From assembly GCA_910583885.1 (NCBI GenBank), contig CAJUAC010000023.1, positions 1 to 36,408 of the forward strand: a stretch of DNA of 36,408 nucleotides. The letters are read 5' to 3'. The stretch is from an uncultured Oscillospiraceae bacterium. GTDB lineage: Bacteria > Bacillota > Clostridia > Oscillospirales > Oscillospiraceae. Below, piece after piece: positions 23,430 to 29,969 of the stretch. Both the position numbers and the translations under genes were made by a program. A model generated the notes under the pieces. The model was not told the origin of the DNA, made no database searches, and worked only from the letters and a program-made list of their open reading frames with translations. Each line of letters opens with the position of its first letter. Position 1 is the stretch's first letter.

Positions 23430-24413
23430 CTACCCAATTTCCCCCTGGCGGATGGCGTCCGCCAGCTCCTTGGCGTAGTAGGTAATGAGCATATTCGCCC
23501 CCGCCCGGAAGATGGACAGGGCTGTTTCGCACATGATGCGCCGCTCATCCACCAGCCCGGCGGCGGCGGCAGCCTTAATCATGGCGTACTCGCCGGACAC
23601 GGAGTAGGCGCACAGCGGCAGGTCGAAGGTATCCGCGCACTCCCGGATCACGTCCAGGTAGCTGAGGGCTGGCTTGACCATCAGGATATCCGCCCCCTCC
23701 GCCGCGTCCAGGGCGCACTCCCGCAGGGCCTCCTTCCGGTTGTGGGGGTCCATCTGATACCCCCTGCGGTCCCCGAAGGCGGGGGCCGAACCGGCGGCCT
23801 CCCGGAAGGGGCCGTAGAAGGCGGAGGCGTACTTGGCGGAGTAGCCCATGATGGGGATATGCTGGAAGCCCGCGCCGTCTAGGGCCCGGCGCAGGGCGGC
23901 TACGTGGCCGTCCATCATGTCGGAGGGGGCCACCATATCCGCACCGGCGGCGGCGTGGCTGACGGCGATTCTGGCGAGGTACTCCAGGGTCTCGTCGTTA
24001 TCCACCTCCTGGCCGTGGAGGATGCCGCAGTGTCCATGGTCGGTATATTCGCACATGCATACGTCGGTGATGACATAAAAATCCGGGAAACTGGCCTTGA
24101 TGGCCCGCACAGCCTCCTGGACAACACCATGCTCTGCCCAAGCGGAAGAGCCGCATCCGTCCTTCCCGGCGGGCAGGCCGAAGAGGATGCCGTGGGTCAC
24201 GCCATGGGCCAGGCACTCCTCCGCCGCCCGGGCCACGCTGTCCAGCCCATAGTGGTTCTGGCCCGCGAGGCTTGCAATGGGCCTGACACCGGAGAGGGTT
24301 TCATCAATAAAGATAGGGTAGATCAGGCTGTCCGTGCTGAGCCGGGTCTCCCGGCAGAGCCGCCGGAGCGTATCAGTCCGCCGCAGGCGGCGGGGGCGAT
24401 CAATCAGTTCCAT
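23430..24413 (-). CDS. hemB: Porphobilinogen synthase (5-aminolaevulinate dehydratase)
   Basis: 327 residues, the usual length. HemB condenses two 5-aminolaevulinates to porphobilinogen. It begins RPRRLRRTDTLRRLCRETRL with LIYPIFIDE. The metal-binding cluster VCMCEYTDHGHCGI has three Cys (zinc type, about 118-131). The Schiff-base lysines lie in MGYSAKYASAFYGPFR (about 193-208) and ILMVKPALSYLD (about 244-255). AGGAGG about nine bases before the ATG sets the start. It lies 30 bp downstream of the cobA-hemD fusion and 19 bp before cbiK. No hemA or hemL lies in this window, so aminolaevulinate must be made by genes elsewhere. The protein is complete and no residue is missing. Confidence 0.97.
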   Translation of the reverse strand: MELIDRPRRLRRTDTLRRLCRETRLSTDSLIYPIFIDETLSGVRPIASLAGQNHYGLDSVARAAEECLAHGVTHGILFGLPAGKDGCGSSAWAEHGVVQEAVRAIKASFPDFYVITDVCMCEYTDHGHCGILHGQEVDNDETLEYLARIAVSHAAAGADMVAPSDMMDGHVAALRRALDGAGFQHIPIMGYSAKYASAFYGPFREAAGSAPAFGDRRGYQMDPHNRKEALRECALDAAEGADILMVKPALSYLDVIRECADTFDLPLCAYSVSGEYAMIKAAAAAGLVDERRIMCETALSIFRAGANMLITYYAKELADAIRQGEIG

Positions 24414-24443
24414 CGTGTGGTTTCCTCCTATTATTTTATCTAC

Positions 24444-25931
24444 TCAAGCCTGTGTGCTTACCGCCAGTTCCACCAGCGCATCAACGGTTGCCTGTCCCGC
24501 CACCCGGACCGGGATGCCGTGCCGCTGGGCCTCAGCGGCGGTCTGCTCACCGATGCACAGCCCGGTCACATGGCGCAAGTCTGCATCCTCCCCCACTGCA
24601 GCAAGCAGGCCTTTCACAGTGGAGGCGGAGGTAAATGTGATGAAGTCAAAGCCCCCCAGGGCATCGCGCAGCGTCTGGGAGTGCTCTCCACCGTACCGCG
24701 TGCGGTAGACCGGGATATCGTCATAGGAGACACCGGCCCGGCCCAGGATCTCCGGCAGTTCCGGAGAACAGACCTCCGCCCGGAGAAGGAGCACCCGTCC
24801 CCGGGCAACCCCCGCCAGGGCATGGCCCAGATGGGCCCCGTCGTAGACCGGCGGGACCAGGTCGGCGGCGAGGCCGCAGGCCGTCAGGGCCTTGGCCGTA
24901 CCAGGTCCGGCAACAGCCAGCTTCACACCCCCCAGGGCCCGGGCATCCCGGCCCATGGCCCGCAGGCCGTGCCACAGCGCGTCCACCCCGGCGGGGCTGG
25001 TGAGGGCCAGCCACTCATAGCGCCCAATCCCCTCCAGCGCCGCCTCCATGGCAGGGCAGGGCCAGATGGGGGCGGTCTCAATACAGGGGTACTCGGTCAC
25101 ATCCGCCCCCAGGCTGCGCAGCTTGCCTGCCAAGGTCCCGGCCCTGCCCTTGGGCCGCGTGACCAGGACCCGTTTGCCGTGGAGGGGCTGGCGCTCGAAC
25201 CAGCACAGCGCGTCCCCCAGGCCGCAGACGCCGCCTACCACAATGAGGGCGGGGCTGTGGATGCCCATCTCTTCCGCCCGCTCCGGCAGGGTAGACAAGG
25301 TAGCAATGCACCGGCGCTGGGCAGGGAGCGTGCCATTTTCCACCATAGCGGCCGGGGTATCTCCGTCCATGCCTGCCGCCAGCAGGCCCTGCACAATGGT
25401 GGGCATAGCGGTCACACCCATGAGGAACACCAGTGTCCCCCGTACCCGGACCAGGGCGTCAAAATCAATGGACAGCAACTCCCCCTCCCGGGCGTGGCCG
25501 GTGATGATGTGGAGGGAGGAGCTGTAATCCCGGTGGGTGACAGGGATGCCACCGTAGGCCGCTGCCGCAATGGCAGAGGTGACGCCGGGGACCTCCGCGA
25601 AGTCCACCCCGGCCTGGGCCAGGGTCTCCAGCTCCTCGCCGCCACGGCCAAACACGAAGGGGTCGCCCCCCTTCAGCCGCACCACCTGATGGCCCGCCTG
25701 GGCCTCCTCCAGCAAGATCTGGTTGATCCGCCCCTGGGGGACTGGGTGGCGGGAGGCCTCCTTGCCCACATCGATCCGGCGGGCTGTGTCCGGGATCAGA
25801 GCCAATACCGCAGGACTGACCAGGCGGTCGTAGACCACCACCTCTGCCTCCTCCAAAGCCTGCCGGCCTTTGACAGTGAGCAGGCCCGGATCTCCGGGGC
25901 CCGCCCCCACCAGTGTTACTTTGCCCGGCAT
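24444..25931 (-). CDS. cobA-hemD: Fused uroporphyrinogen-III C-methyltransferase / uroporphyrinogen-III synthase
   Basis: 495 residues with two enzymes. Residues 1-240 are an SUMT (CobA): KVTLVGAGPGDPGLLTVKG, VVVYDRLVSP, VVRLKGGDPFVFGRGGEE, EVPGVTSAIAAAAYGGIPVTHR and LVFLMGV. Residues about 250-495 are HemD: GKRVLVTRPKGRAGTLAGKL, LALTSPAGVDAL, VAGPGTAKAL and FDFITFTSASTVKGLL. HemD cyclises hydroxymethylbilane to uroporphyrinogen III, and CobA methylates it twice with S-adenosylmethionine to precorrin-2. Such fusions are common in clostridia. The frame is open upstream inside hemC, but the ATG at 25931 has AAGGAGG upstream. It overlaps the end of hemC by 16 bp, indicating coupling. Confidence 0.96.
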   Translation of the reverse strand: MPGKVTLVGAGPGDPGLLTVKGRQALEEAEVVVYDRLVSPAVLALIPDTARRIDVGKEASRHPVPQGRINQILLEEAQAGHQVVRLKGGDPFVFGRGGEELETLAQAGVDFAEVPGVTSAIAAAAYGGIPVTHRDYSSSLHIITGHAREGELLSIDFDALVRVRGTLVFLMGVTAMPTIVQGLLAAGMDGDTPAAMVENGTLPAQRRCIATLSTLPERAEEMGIHSPALIVVGGVCGLGDALCWFERQPLHGKRVLVTRPKGRAGTLAGKLRSLGADVTEYPCIETAPIWPCPAMEAALEGIGRYEWLALTSPAGVDALWHGLRAMGRDARALGGVKLAVAGPGTAKALTACGLAADLVPPVYDGAHLGHALAGVARGRVLLLRAEVCSPELPEILGRAGVSYDDIPVYRTRYGGEHSQTLRDALGGFDFITFTSASTVKGLLAAVGEDADLRHVTGLCIGEQTAAEAQRHGIPVRVAGQATVDALVELAVSTQA

Positions 25932-26803
25932 ACCGCTTCCTCCTTCAGCTTTTGTGCCAGTTCCCTGGCCAATTCCTCCCCCTGCCCCGCGGGGCCCTGG
26001 ACAGTCCCCCGGCTTGTCCGCTCCGCGTCGTCTACATAGAGCCCGGTGATGGAGATAGACTCCCCGGAGACGGCGGCGTAAGCCGCAACAGGGGAGGAGC
26101 ATCCGCCGTCCAGCTCCCGGACAAAGGCCCGCTCCGCCAGGGCGCAGAGGGTGGCTTCCTGATCCCGGACGCACCCGAGAAAGGACGTGTCCATCCCCTC
26201 CCGGCACTGGACCGCCAAAATGCCCTGTCCGGCGGCGGGCAGCAGCTCCTGGGGGGAGAAGCGGCGGGAAATCCGCGCTTCCAGCCCCAGCCGCTTCAGG
26301 CCGGACACCGCCAGCACCAGGGCCCCATACTCACCAGCGTCCAGCTTTTGCAGGCGGGTGAGCACGTTGCCCCGGATGGGCTGAACCTCCACCCCCGGGA
26401 ACAGCTCCCGCAGCTGGACGCGCCGCCGGGCCGAGGCGCAGCCGATGGGCCGGCCAGTGTCCAGCGACGCCGCCCCAACGGGCAGCACCAGCGCATCGCA
26501 GGGATCCTCCCGCCGGGAAAACGCCGCGATGGGCAGGTCAGACGGCAAATCCATGGGCAGATCCTTGCAGCTGTGGACTGTCAGATCCGCCCGGCCCTCC
26601 CGGAGGGCGGCGTCCAGCTCCCGGACAAAGAGGCCCTTGCCGCCGATCTTGTCCAGTGTGCGGTCCAAAATCCGATCTCCGGTGGTCTTCATGGTGACAA
26701 GCTCCAGCGCGATCTCCGGGTGGGAGAGCCGGATGGCCTCCATCACCAGCTCCGACTGGATCACGGCCAGCCGGCTCTCCCGGCTGCCGACGATGATCTT
26801 CAT
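25916..26803 (-). CDS. hemC: Hydroxymethylbilane synthase (porphobilinogen deaminase)
   Basis: 295 residues. HemC joins four porphobilinogens to hydroxymethylbilane using a dipyrromethane cofactor. It begins IIVGSRESRLAVIQSELV. It has DKIGGKGLFVRELDAAL (about 51-67), the catalytic-Asp loop HSCKDLP (about 77-83; more usually HSLKDVP), SARRRVQL, and the cofactor cysteine in FVRELDGGCSSPVAAYA (about 233-249). Length is normal. GAGGTA lies before the ATG at 26803. It is the first gene after the hairpin repeat at 26832-26871, which separates it from the precorrin-2 dehydrogenase gene by 133 bp, so it might have an internal promoter. None is clear. Confidence 0.96.
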   Translation of the reverse strand: MKIIVGSRESRLAVIQSELVMEAIRLSHPEIALELVTMKTTGDRILDRTLDKIGGKGLFVRELDAALREGRADLTVHSCKDLPMDLPSDLPIAAFSRREDPCDALVLPVGAASLDTGRPIGCASARRRVQLRELFPGVEVQPIRGNVLTRLQKLDAGEYGALVLAVSGLKRLGLEARISRRFSPQELLPAAGQGILAVQCREGMDTSFLGCVRDQEATLCALAERAFVRELDGGCSSPVAAYAAVSGESISITGLYVDDAERTSRGTVQGPAGQGEELARELAQKLKEEAVCRAK

Positions 26804-26831
26804 AACAGGCTACCTCGTTACTACGGTAATC

Positions 26832-26871
26832 ATCCTTTTCTTTTGCAAAAGAAAAGGATCAAAAGAAAACC
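26832..26871. repeat. Poly-purine/pyrimidine hairpin repeat, copy 2
   Basis: Perfect 13-bp arms ATCCTTTTCTTTT (26832-26844) and AAAAGAAAAGGAT (26847-26859), followed by CAAAAGAAAACC (26860-26871). It matches the copy at 21996-22036 in architecture and tail. It lies inside the tetrapyrrole gene run. Confidence 0.6.
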
Positions 26872-26936
26872 TTTCCGCAAAACTATGTTTTGCGTGGGAA
26901 CGGCCGGCTGGGTGTGCTGTCCATTTGCAAAGAGCC

Positions 26937-27383
26937 CTAAAGTTCCCGCAATGTCTCCCGTATTTTCTGCGCGGCAAGGGCGGTACGGCGATGGTCGGAA
27001 CCGTCCCCTACCACACCGGCCACCAGGCCCCCGCCCTCGCAGATGGCGGGGAAAAAGAAGTCACAGCCCTCTGGGCAGTCCGAGCGGTTGAAGGGGATCC
27101 CAAGCTGCTGCGCCTCCCGGCCTGCGGCGGCGTTGACCTCCCCGCTGTCCGTAGCCGCCACGGCCAGGGACATACCGGCCAGGTCCCCAGGCTGGTAGGC
27201 CCGGGGGATGTGCCGGATGCCGTCCAATTCCCGCATCAGATGGGGGGCGATCACCGTAACGCGCGCGCCAAAGCGGCACAGCACCTCCGCCCGGCGCAGG
27301 CCCACGGCCCCACCGCCGATCACTGCGGCCTCCCGGCCGTGGAGGTCGATAAACAGGGGGAAGCGCATAGCGTCAGGGTTCAT
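26937..27383 (-). CDS. Precorrin-2 dehydrogenase (sirohydrochlorin-forming), short form
   Basis: 148 residues. The N-terminal Rossmann fold reads FPLFIDLHGREAAVIGGGAVGLRRAEVL, with the GGGAVG nucleotide-binding turn at about 23-28. It then has GARVTVIAPHL, AVAATDSGEVNAAAG and the FNRSDCPEGCDFFFPA segment (about 98-113) typical of the CysG N-terminal/Met8p/SirC group. These enzymes oxidise precorrin-2 to sirohydrochlorin with NAD. It lacks the C-terminal helical domain of CysG and Met8p, as many clostridial versions do, so chelatase activity is not expected; cbiK provides that. The start at 27383 overlaps the end of cobI by 11 bp. An alternative in-frame ATG lies at 27368. No strong RBS is visible, which fits translational coupling. 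Confidence 0.9.
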   Translation of the reverse strand: MNPDAMRFPLFIDLHGREAAVIGGGAVGLRRAEVLCRFGARVTVIAPHLMRELDGIRHIPRAYQPGDLAGMSLAVAATDSGEVNAAAGREAQQLGIPFNRSDCPEGCDFFFPAICEGGGLVAGVVGDGSDHRRTALAAQKIRETLREL

Positions 27384-28065
27384 CCCGTTTCACCACAACC
27401 AGGGAGAAATAGCCGCTGTCCTCCGGCGCGTCGGCAAAGCGGGGGTAGACCCGCTCCGCCGCCATGCCGCAGTTCTCTACCATGGCGGCGCAGGGGAGCA
27501 GGCCGCGTCCATCCAGGGTCTGCCGCAGTGCGCCCAGCTCCCGCCCGGCCTTCATAAACACCAGGTTGGCGTCCACTGCCAAGCAGTCCTCCACCTCCCG
27601 GTGGGAGGCGGGGACGATCAGCAGCCTGTCGCTGCCCTCGCACAGCCCAAGCCCCAGCCGGGCTGCCGCCGCGCAGAAGGAGGGGACGCCCGGGATGATC
27701 TCCGCCTGGTAGCCCATATCCAGCACGCGGCGGTGGATGTACAGGTAGGTGGAGTAGATGGAGGGGTCCCCCAAGGTGATGTAGGCCACGGTTTTCCCGC
27801 TATCCAGCAGCTTTGCAATATCGGCGGCAATCTGGCCGTAGGCGGCATCCAGCGCCTCCCGGTTGCGCACCATGGGCGTGTGGCAGCGCAGGAGTGTCTT
27901 CCCCTCCACCAGCTCCCCCACAATTTTCAGGGCTGTCTGCTCCCCCGCGCCCTTGTCGGGCACAGCAATGACATCCGCCTGGGACAGGATACGCTGGGCC
28001 TTGCACGTCAACAGCTCCGGATCCCCAGGCCCTACGCCTACCCCATATAAAACGCCTCGCTCCAT
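27373..28065 (-). CDS. cbiL: Precorrin-2 / cobalt-factor II C20-methyltransferase
   Basis: 230 residues. CbiL (CobI) transfers a methyl group from S-adenosylmethionine to C20 of cobalt-sirohydrochlorin. It has the tetrapyrrole methyltransferase fold: LYGVGVGPGDPELLTCKA (about 6-23), VIAVPDKG, VAYITLGDPSIYSTYLYIHR (about 93-112), IIPGVPSFCAAAARLGL (about 121-137) and LVFMKAGRE. GVGPGDPELLT, GDPSIYSTY and PGVPSF are typical of the C20 enzyme. The frame is open through the riboswitch, but the ATG at 28065 has AAGGAGGC nearby. It is the first gene behind the cobalamin riboswitch, so B12 probably represses it. With cbiK in the run, the anaerobic pathway name cbiL is preferred to cobI. Confidence 0.92.
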   Translation of the reverse strand: MERGVLYGVGVGPGDPELLTCKAQRILSQADVIAVPDKGAGEQTALKIVGELVEGKTLLRCHTPMVRNREALDAAYGQIAADIAKLLDSGKTVAYITLGDPSIYSTYLYIHRRVLDMGYQAEIIPGVPSFCAAAARLGLGLCEGSDRLLIVPASHREVEDCLAVDANLVFMKAGRELGALRQTLDGRGLLPCAAMVENCGMAAERVYPRFADAPEDSGYFSLVVVKRDEP

Positions 28066-28095
28066 TGGTAATGCCTCCTTCTGTCGTGTATCGGG

Positions 28096-28147
28096 TGTCT
28101 GCAAAAACACGCCCTCCCCGGTTGGGGAGGGCGTGTTTTTGCAGACA
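28096..28147 (-). terminator. Terminator stem between the riboswitch and cbiL
   Basis: Perfect 24-bp stem (28096-28119 and 28124-28147) with a four-base loop, in the leader between the cobalamin aptamer and cbiL. The T run lies within the 3' arm, so it could act as an intrinsic terminator on either strand. It probably forms the expression platform. Confidence 0.75.
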
Positions 28148-28188
28148 GGAAACGCCCGGCCTCCCCACCTAAGAGTACCGGCGAACCC

Positions 28189-28283
28189 TGCCGCCGGCAG
28201 GCATTCTGGCTCACGCCCAACGGCGTATACAGCAGAGGTAAGACTGCGCCGGTCTTTCACCGGACTTCCCCTGCACGGCGGCA
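28189..28283 (-). promoter_or_regulatory. Cobalamin riboswitch aptamer
   Basis: On the minus strand a possible P1 helix pairs TGCCGCC (28277-28283) with GGCGGCA (28189-28195). Between them stand GGGGAAGTCCGGTGAAAGAC, CAGTC, CTGCTGTA and the B12-box-like GCCAGAATGCCTGCC, in the order of the cobalamin riboswitch core. It is compact, about 95 bases. It lies about 120 bases before cbiL and is followed by a terminator stem, suggesting transcriptional repression by B12. Confidence 0.88.
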
Positions 28284-28300
28284 TTTTTTATAACAACGGC

Positions 28301-28329
28301 AGTATAGCAGTTTTTGGGGAAATTGTAAA
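28301..28329 (-). promoter_or_regulatory. Promoter of the riboswitch-controlled tetrapyrrole run
   Basis: On the minus strand, TTTACA (28324-28329), 17-bp spacer, TATACT (28301-28306). Transcription would start just before the aptamer. Confidence 0.75.
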
Positions 28330-28370
28330 GGGGATGCTGAAAATTTTGATAACCACCAAAGAGGGAACGC

Positions 28371-28406
28371 AAAAAAATCCCCAGGCTTCTAAGCCTGGGG
28401 ATTTTT
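28371..28406 (-). terminator. Terminator of the gene at 28408-28950
   Basis: Perfect 16-bp stem (28373-28388 and 28391-28406) with a two-base loop and seven T residues on the minus strand. It overlaps nothing of the downstream promoter. Confidence 0.9.
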
Positions 28407-28407
28407 G

Positions 28408-28950
28408 TTACCCGACAGTATAGGGCCCCCGGACCAATATGGTCACGGCAGTGGAGGCTGTCACCTCCCTGGCCTCGGTCATCAGGTAGAGGTGGTTGGG
28501 CTGGAGTGCCCCGCCGCCATTGACACTGCCGCCAGAGGTGGTGTCCACCAGGCCGGGCACGCTGGCTCCAATGGCGCCGCACACAGCGCTGCCGCTGCGC
28601 AGCAGTACCTCGCAGCCGGCCTCGCCCCGGAGGGACTGCCCCGCTGCCAGCTCCACAGCGACATAGGACGCACTCCCCTCCCCCGGCGTTCCGCCAGGCA
28701 GCTGGCCGCGCAGGGCCTGCTCCCGCTGGCTGATCTGGAGCTCCAGCTCCTGACGGAGGGCAGCGCTGCGGGTTTCCAGGGCCTTGTCCACTTTTTCCAG
28801 GACATGGGTGGTAAAGGTGTCGTTTAAATAGCTGAGCGTCACCAGCGGGTCATCCTGGGAGCCCACGCCGCCGGCCAGGGCCGCGAAAGCAGTCAACACC
28901 GTCAGCGCCAGCAGGGCGCAGGCGGCTATCCGCAATTTGTTCCTTCTCAT
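28408..28950 (-). CDS. Conserved hypothetical secreted or membrane-anchored protein
   Basis: 180 residues. An N-terminal hydrophobic helix (about 8-27, IAACALLALTVLTAFAALAG) after basic residues acts as signal peptide or anchor. VGSQDDPLVTLSYLND (29-44) follows, then a coiled coil (about 46-82). The C-terminal beta-rich domain (about 92-180) has VAVELAAGQSLRGEAGCEVLLRSGSAVC, NHLYLM and TILVRGPYTVG. This order (SQxDPLVTLSYLND, coil, GQ-L...LRSG, final RGxYxVG) recurs in Firmicutes as an uncharacterised family. I know no function for it. AGGAG lies about 11 bases before the ATG. It ends at a strong terminator. An attenuator-like set of alternative hairpins lies upstream (29118-29181). Confidence 0.75.
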   Translation of the reverse strand: MRRNKLRIAACALLALTVLTAFAALAGGVGSQDDPLVTLSYLNDTFTTHVLEKVDKALETRSAALRQELELQISQREQALRGQLPGGTPGEGSASYVAVELAAGQSLRGEAGCEVLLRSGSAVCGAIGASVPGLVDTTSGGSVNGGGALQPNHLYLMTEAREVTASTAVTILVRGPYTVG

Positions 28951-29117
28951 AGATTCCTTGCTCCTCTTATGTAGAACCTGTATTCATAGACGGGGAATGC
29001 TGGATGGGCGGGGGATTGTTTCGCCCTGCAAGGCAACAGTCGCAGGAATACTTTGTGTATTGCAAGACTTTTTAACGCAGGAGGACGGAAAAATACCTGT
29101 CAAGACAGCGTTCAACG

Positions 29118-29181
29118 CCTGTGAATACAGGTCCGCAGCTTTTTCACAGGCCCGCGGCGCTCCCCGCGTCCGCGGACCTGT
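29118..29181 (-). promoter_or_regulatory. Mutually exclusive stem-loops between mazF and the next gene
   Basis: On the minus strand, segment A (29170-29181) can pair with B (29146-29157, one G-T wobble in 12) or with C (29127-29136, 10 bp perfect). C can instead pair with D (29118-29122). A-B plus C-D competes with A-C, as in an attenuator. No clear T run follows, so the function is uncertain. Confidence 0.4.
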
Positions 29182-29206
29182 TTCCTTGCACGAGCTGTCC
29201 GGGAAT

Positions 29207-29581
29207 TTACACAAGCCGCTCGCTGTGCAGGCCAAAGCTGACCGCGATTGCCGCGTCAACCCTGTCCATCAGCTCCCTGTCCACACGCCCCATCTTTTCC
29301 CGCAGACGACGCTTATCCAGCGTTCGGATCTGTTCCAATAGTACCACAGAATCCCGGGTAAGTCCATACTTTTGCGCTGTAAGTTCGATATGCGTCGGCA
29401 GCTTTGCCTTGCCTGTCTGGCTGGTGATGGCTGCCGCAATCACTGTGGGGCTGTATCGGTTCCCTGTATCGTTTTGAACGATCAGCACGGGACGGACGCC
29501 GCCCTGCTCGCTCCCGACAACCGGGCTGAGGTCGGCATAATAGATGTCGCCGCGTTTTACGCTTGTATCCACAAAGTTCAC
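29207..29581 (-). CDS. mazF: MazF/PemK-family endoribonuclease toxin
   Basis: 124 residues. MazF toxins cut mRNA at short sequences. The fold is clear: VKRGDIYYADLSPVVGSEQG (8-27), GVRPVLIVQND, PTVIAAAITSQTGKAKLPTHI, SVVLLEQIRTLDKRRL and DAAIAVSFGL. The catalytic Arg (in GVRPVLI) and Thr (in ITSQ) are both present, so it should be active. It is closest in pattern to the B. subtilis EndoA type. The start is a GTG at 29581 with a poor RBS. A MazE-like antitoxin normally lies directly upstream; on this strand, 29582-29969 contains only frames of 25 codons or fewer from ATG. The promoter is probably the extended -10 at 29861. This is either a solitary toxin or one with its antitoxin elsewhere. 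Confidence 0.93.
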   Translation of the reverse strand: MNFVDTSVKRGDIYYADLSPVVGSEQGGVRPVLIVQNDTGNRYSPTVIAAAITSQTGKAKLPTHIELTAQKYGLTRDSVVLLEQIRTLDKRRLREKMGRVDRELMDRVDAAIAVSFGLHSERLV

Positions 29582-29969
29582 ACTCCGCCGGAAGAAGTGC
29601 CCGGTATTGACCGGACCACTATCATTCTCCCACGCAACCGCGGAATTTATACTGCTCTCCCTTCAAAACGCTGTCCCGCCGCCAGCGCGGCTAAGTGCAG
29701 CGCAGGAGCCGTATGCCACCGGGGTTTTCCTGCCCCGCATTATCCTATGCGCACCGGCCTGCGCCGGTGCCTGCAGCAGCCTTCTGAATTCATGGCAGCC
29801 GGGGGGGCTGTCTGTTGGCAGGAATTGGGAAAGCTGCTATCACGCTTTTCGGTTACACCCAGTATAGCACATCGGCCAGGCGGATTCTACTGGCAAATCC
29901 CGTCAATAGCCGCCGCGGCCCAGCCTCCCGGCAGAAAGCGGGCGCGGCCTCCCCACCGCGCCCATCCCC
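29582..29969. other. Non-coding region between the EAL protein gene and mazF
   Basis: 388 bp. It holds a GC-rich hairpin after the upstream gene (29940-29947 with 29956-29963), the extended -10 at 29861-29869 and a perfect 8-bp hairpin at 29751-29770. Only very short minus-strand frames are present (17, 25 and 15 codons). I see no antitoxin and no recognised RNA. Confidence 0.5.
29861..29869 (-). promoter_or_regulatory. Extended -10 promoter, probably of mazF
   Basis: TGCTATACT on the minus strand (29861-29869), TGn-extended, with no good -35. It would give a leader of about 275 bases. Confidence 0.4.

Noticed and set aside
23904..26039. A 711-codon plus-strand frame
   Set aside because: It runs antisense through hemB, cobA-hemD and hemC, which are certain; GC-rich shadow.
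28984..29259. A 91-codon minus-strand frame as a mazF partner
   Set aside because: It overlaps the end of mazF, lies downstream rather than upstream, has no RBS and covers the alternative-hairpin region.
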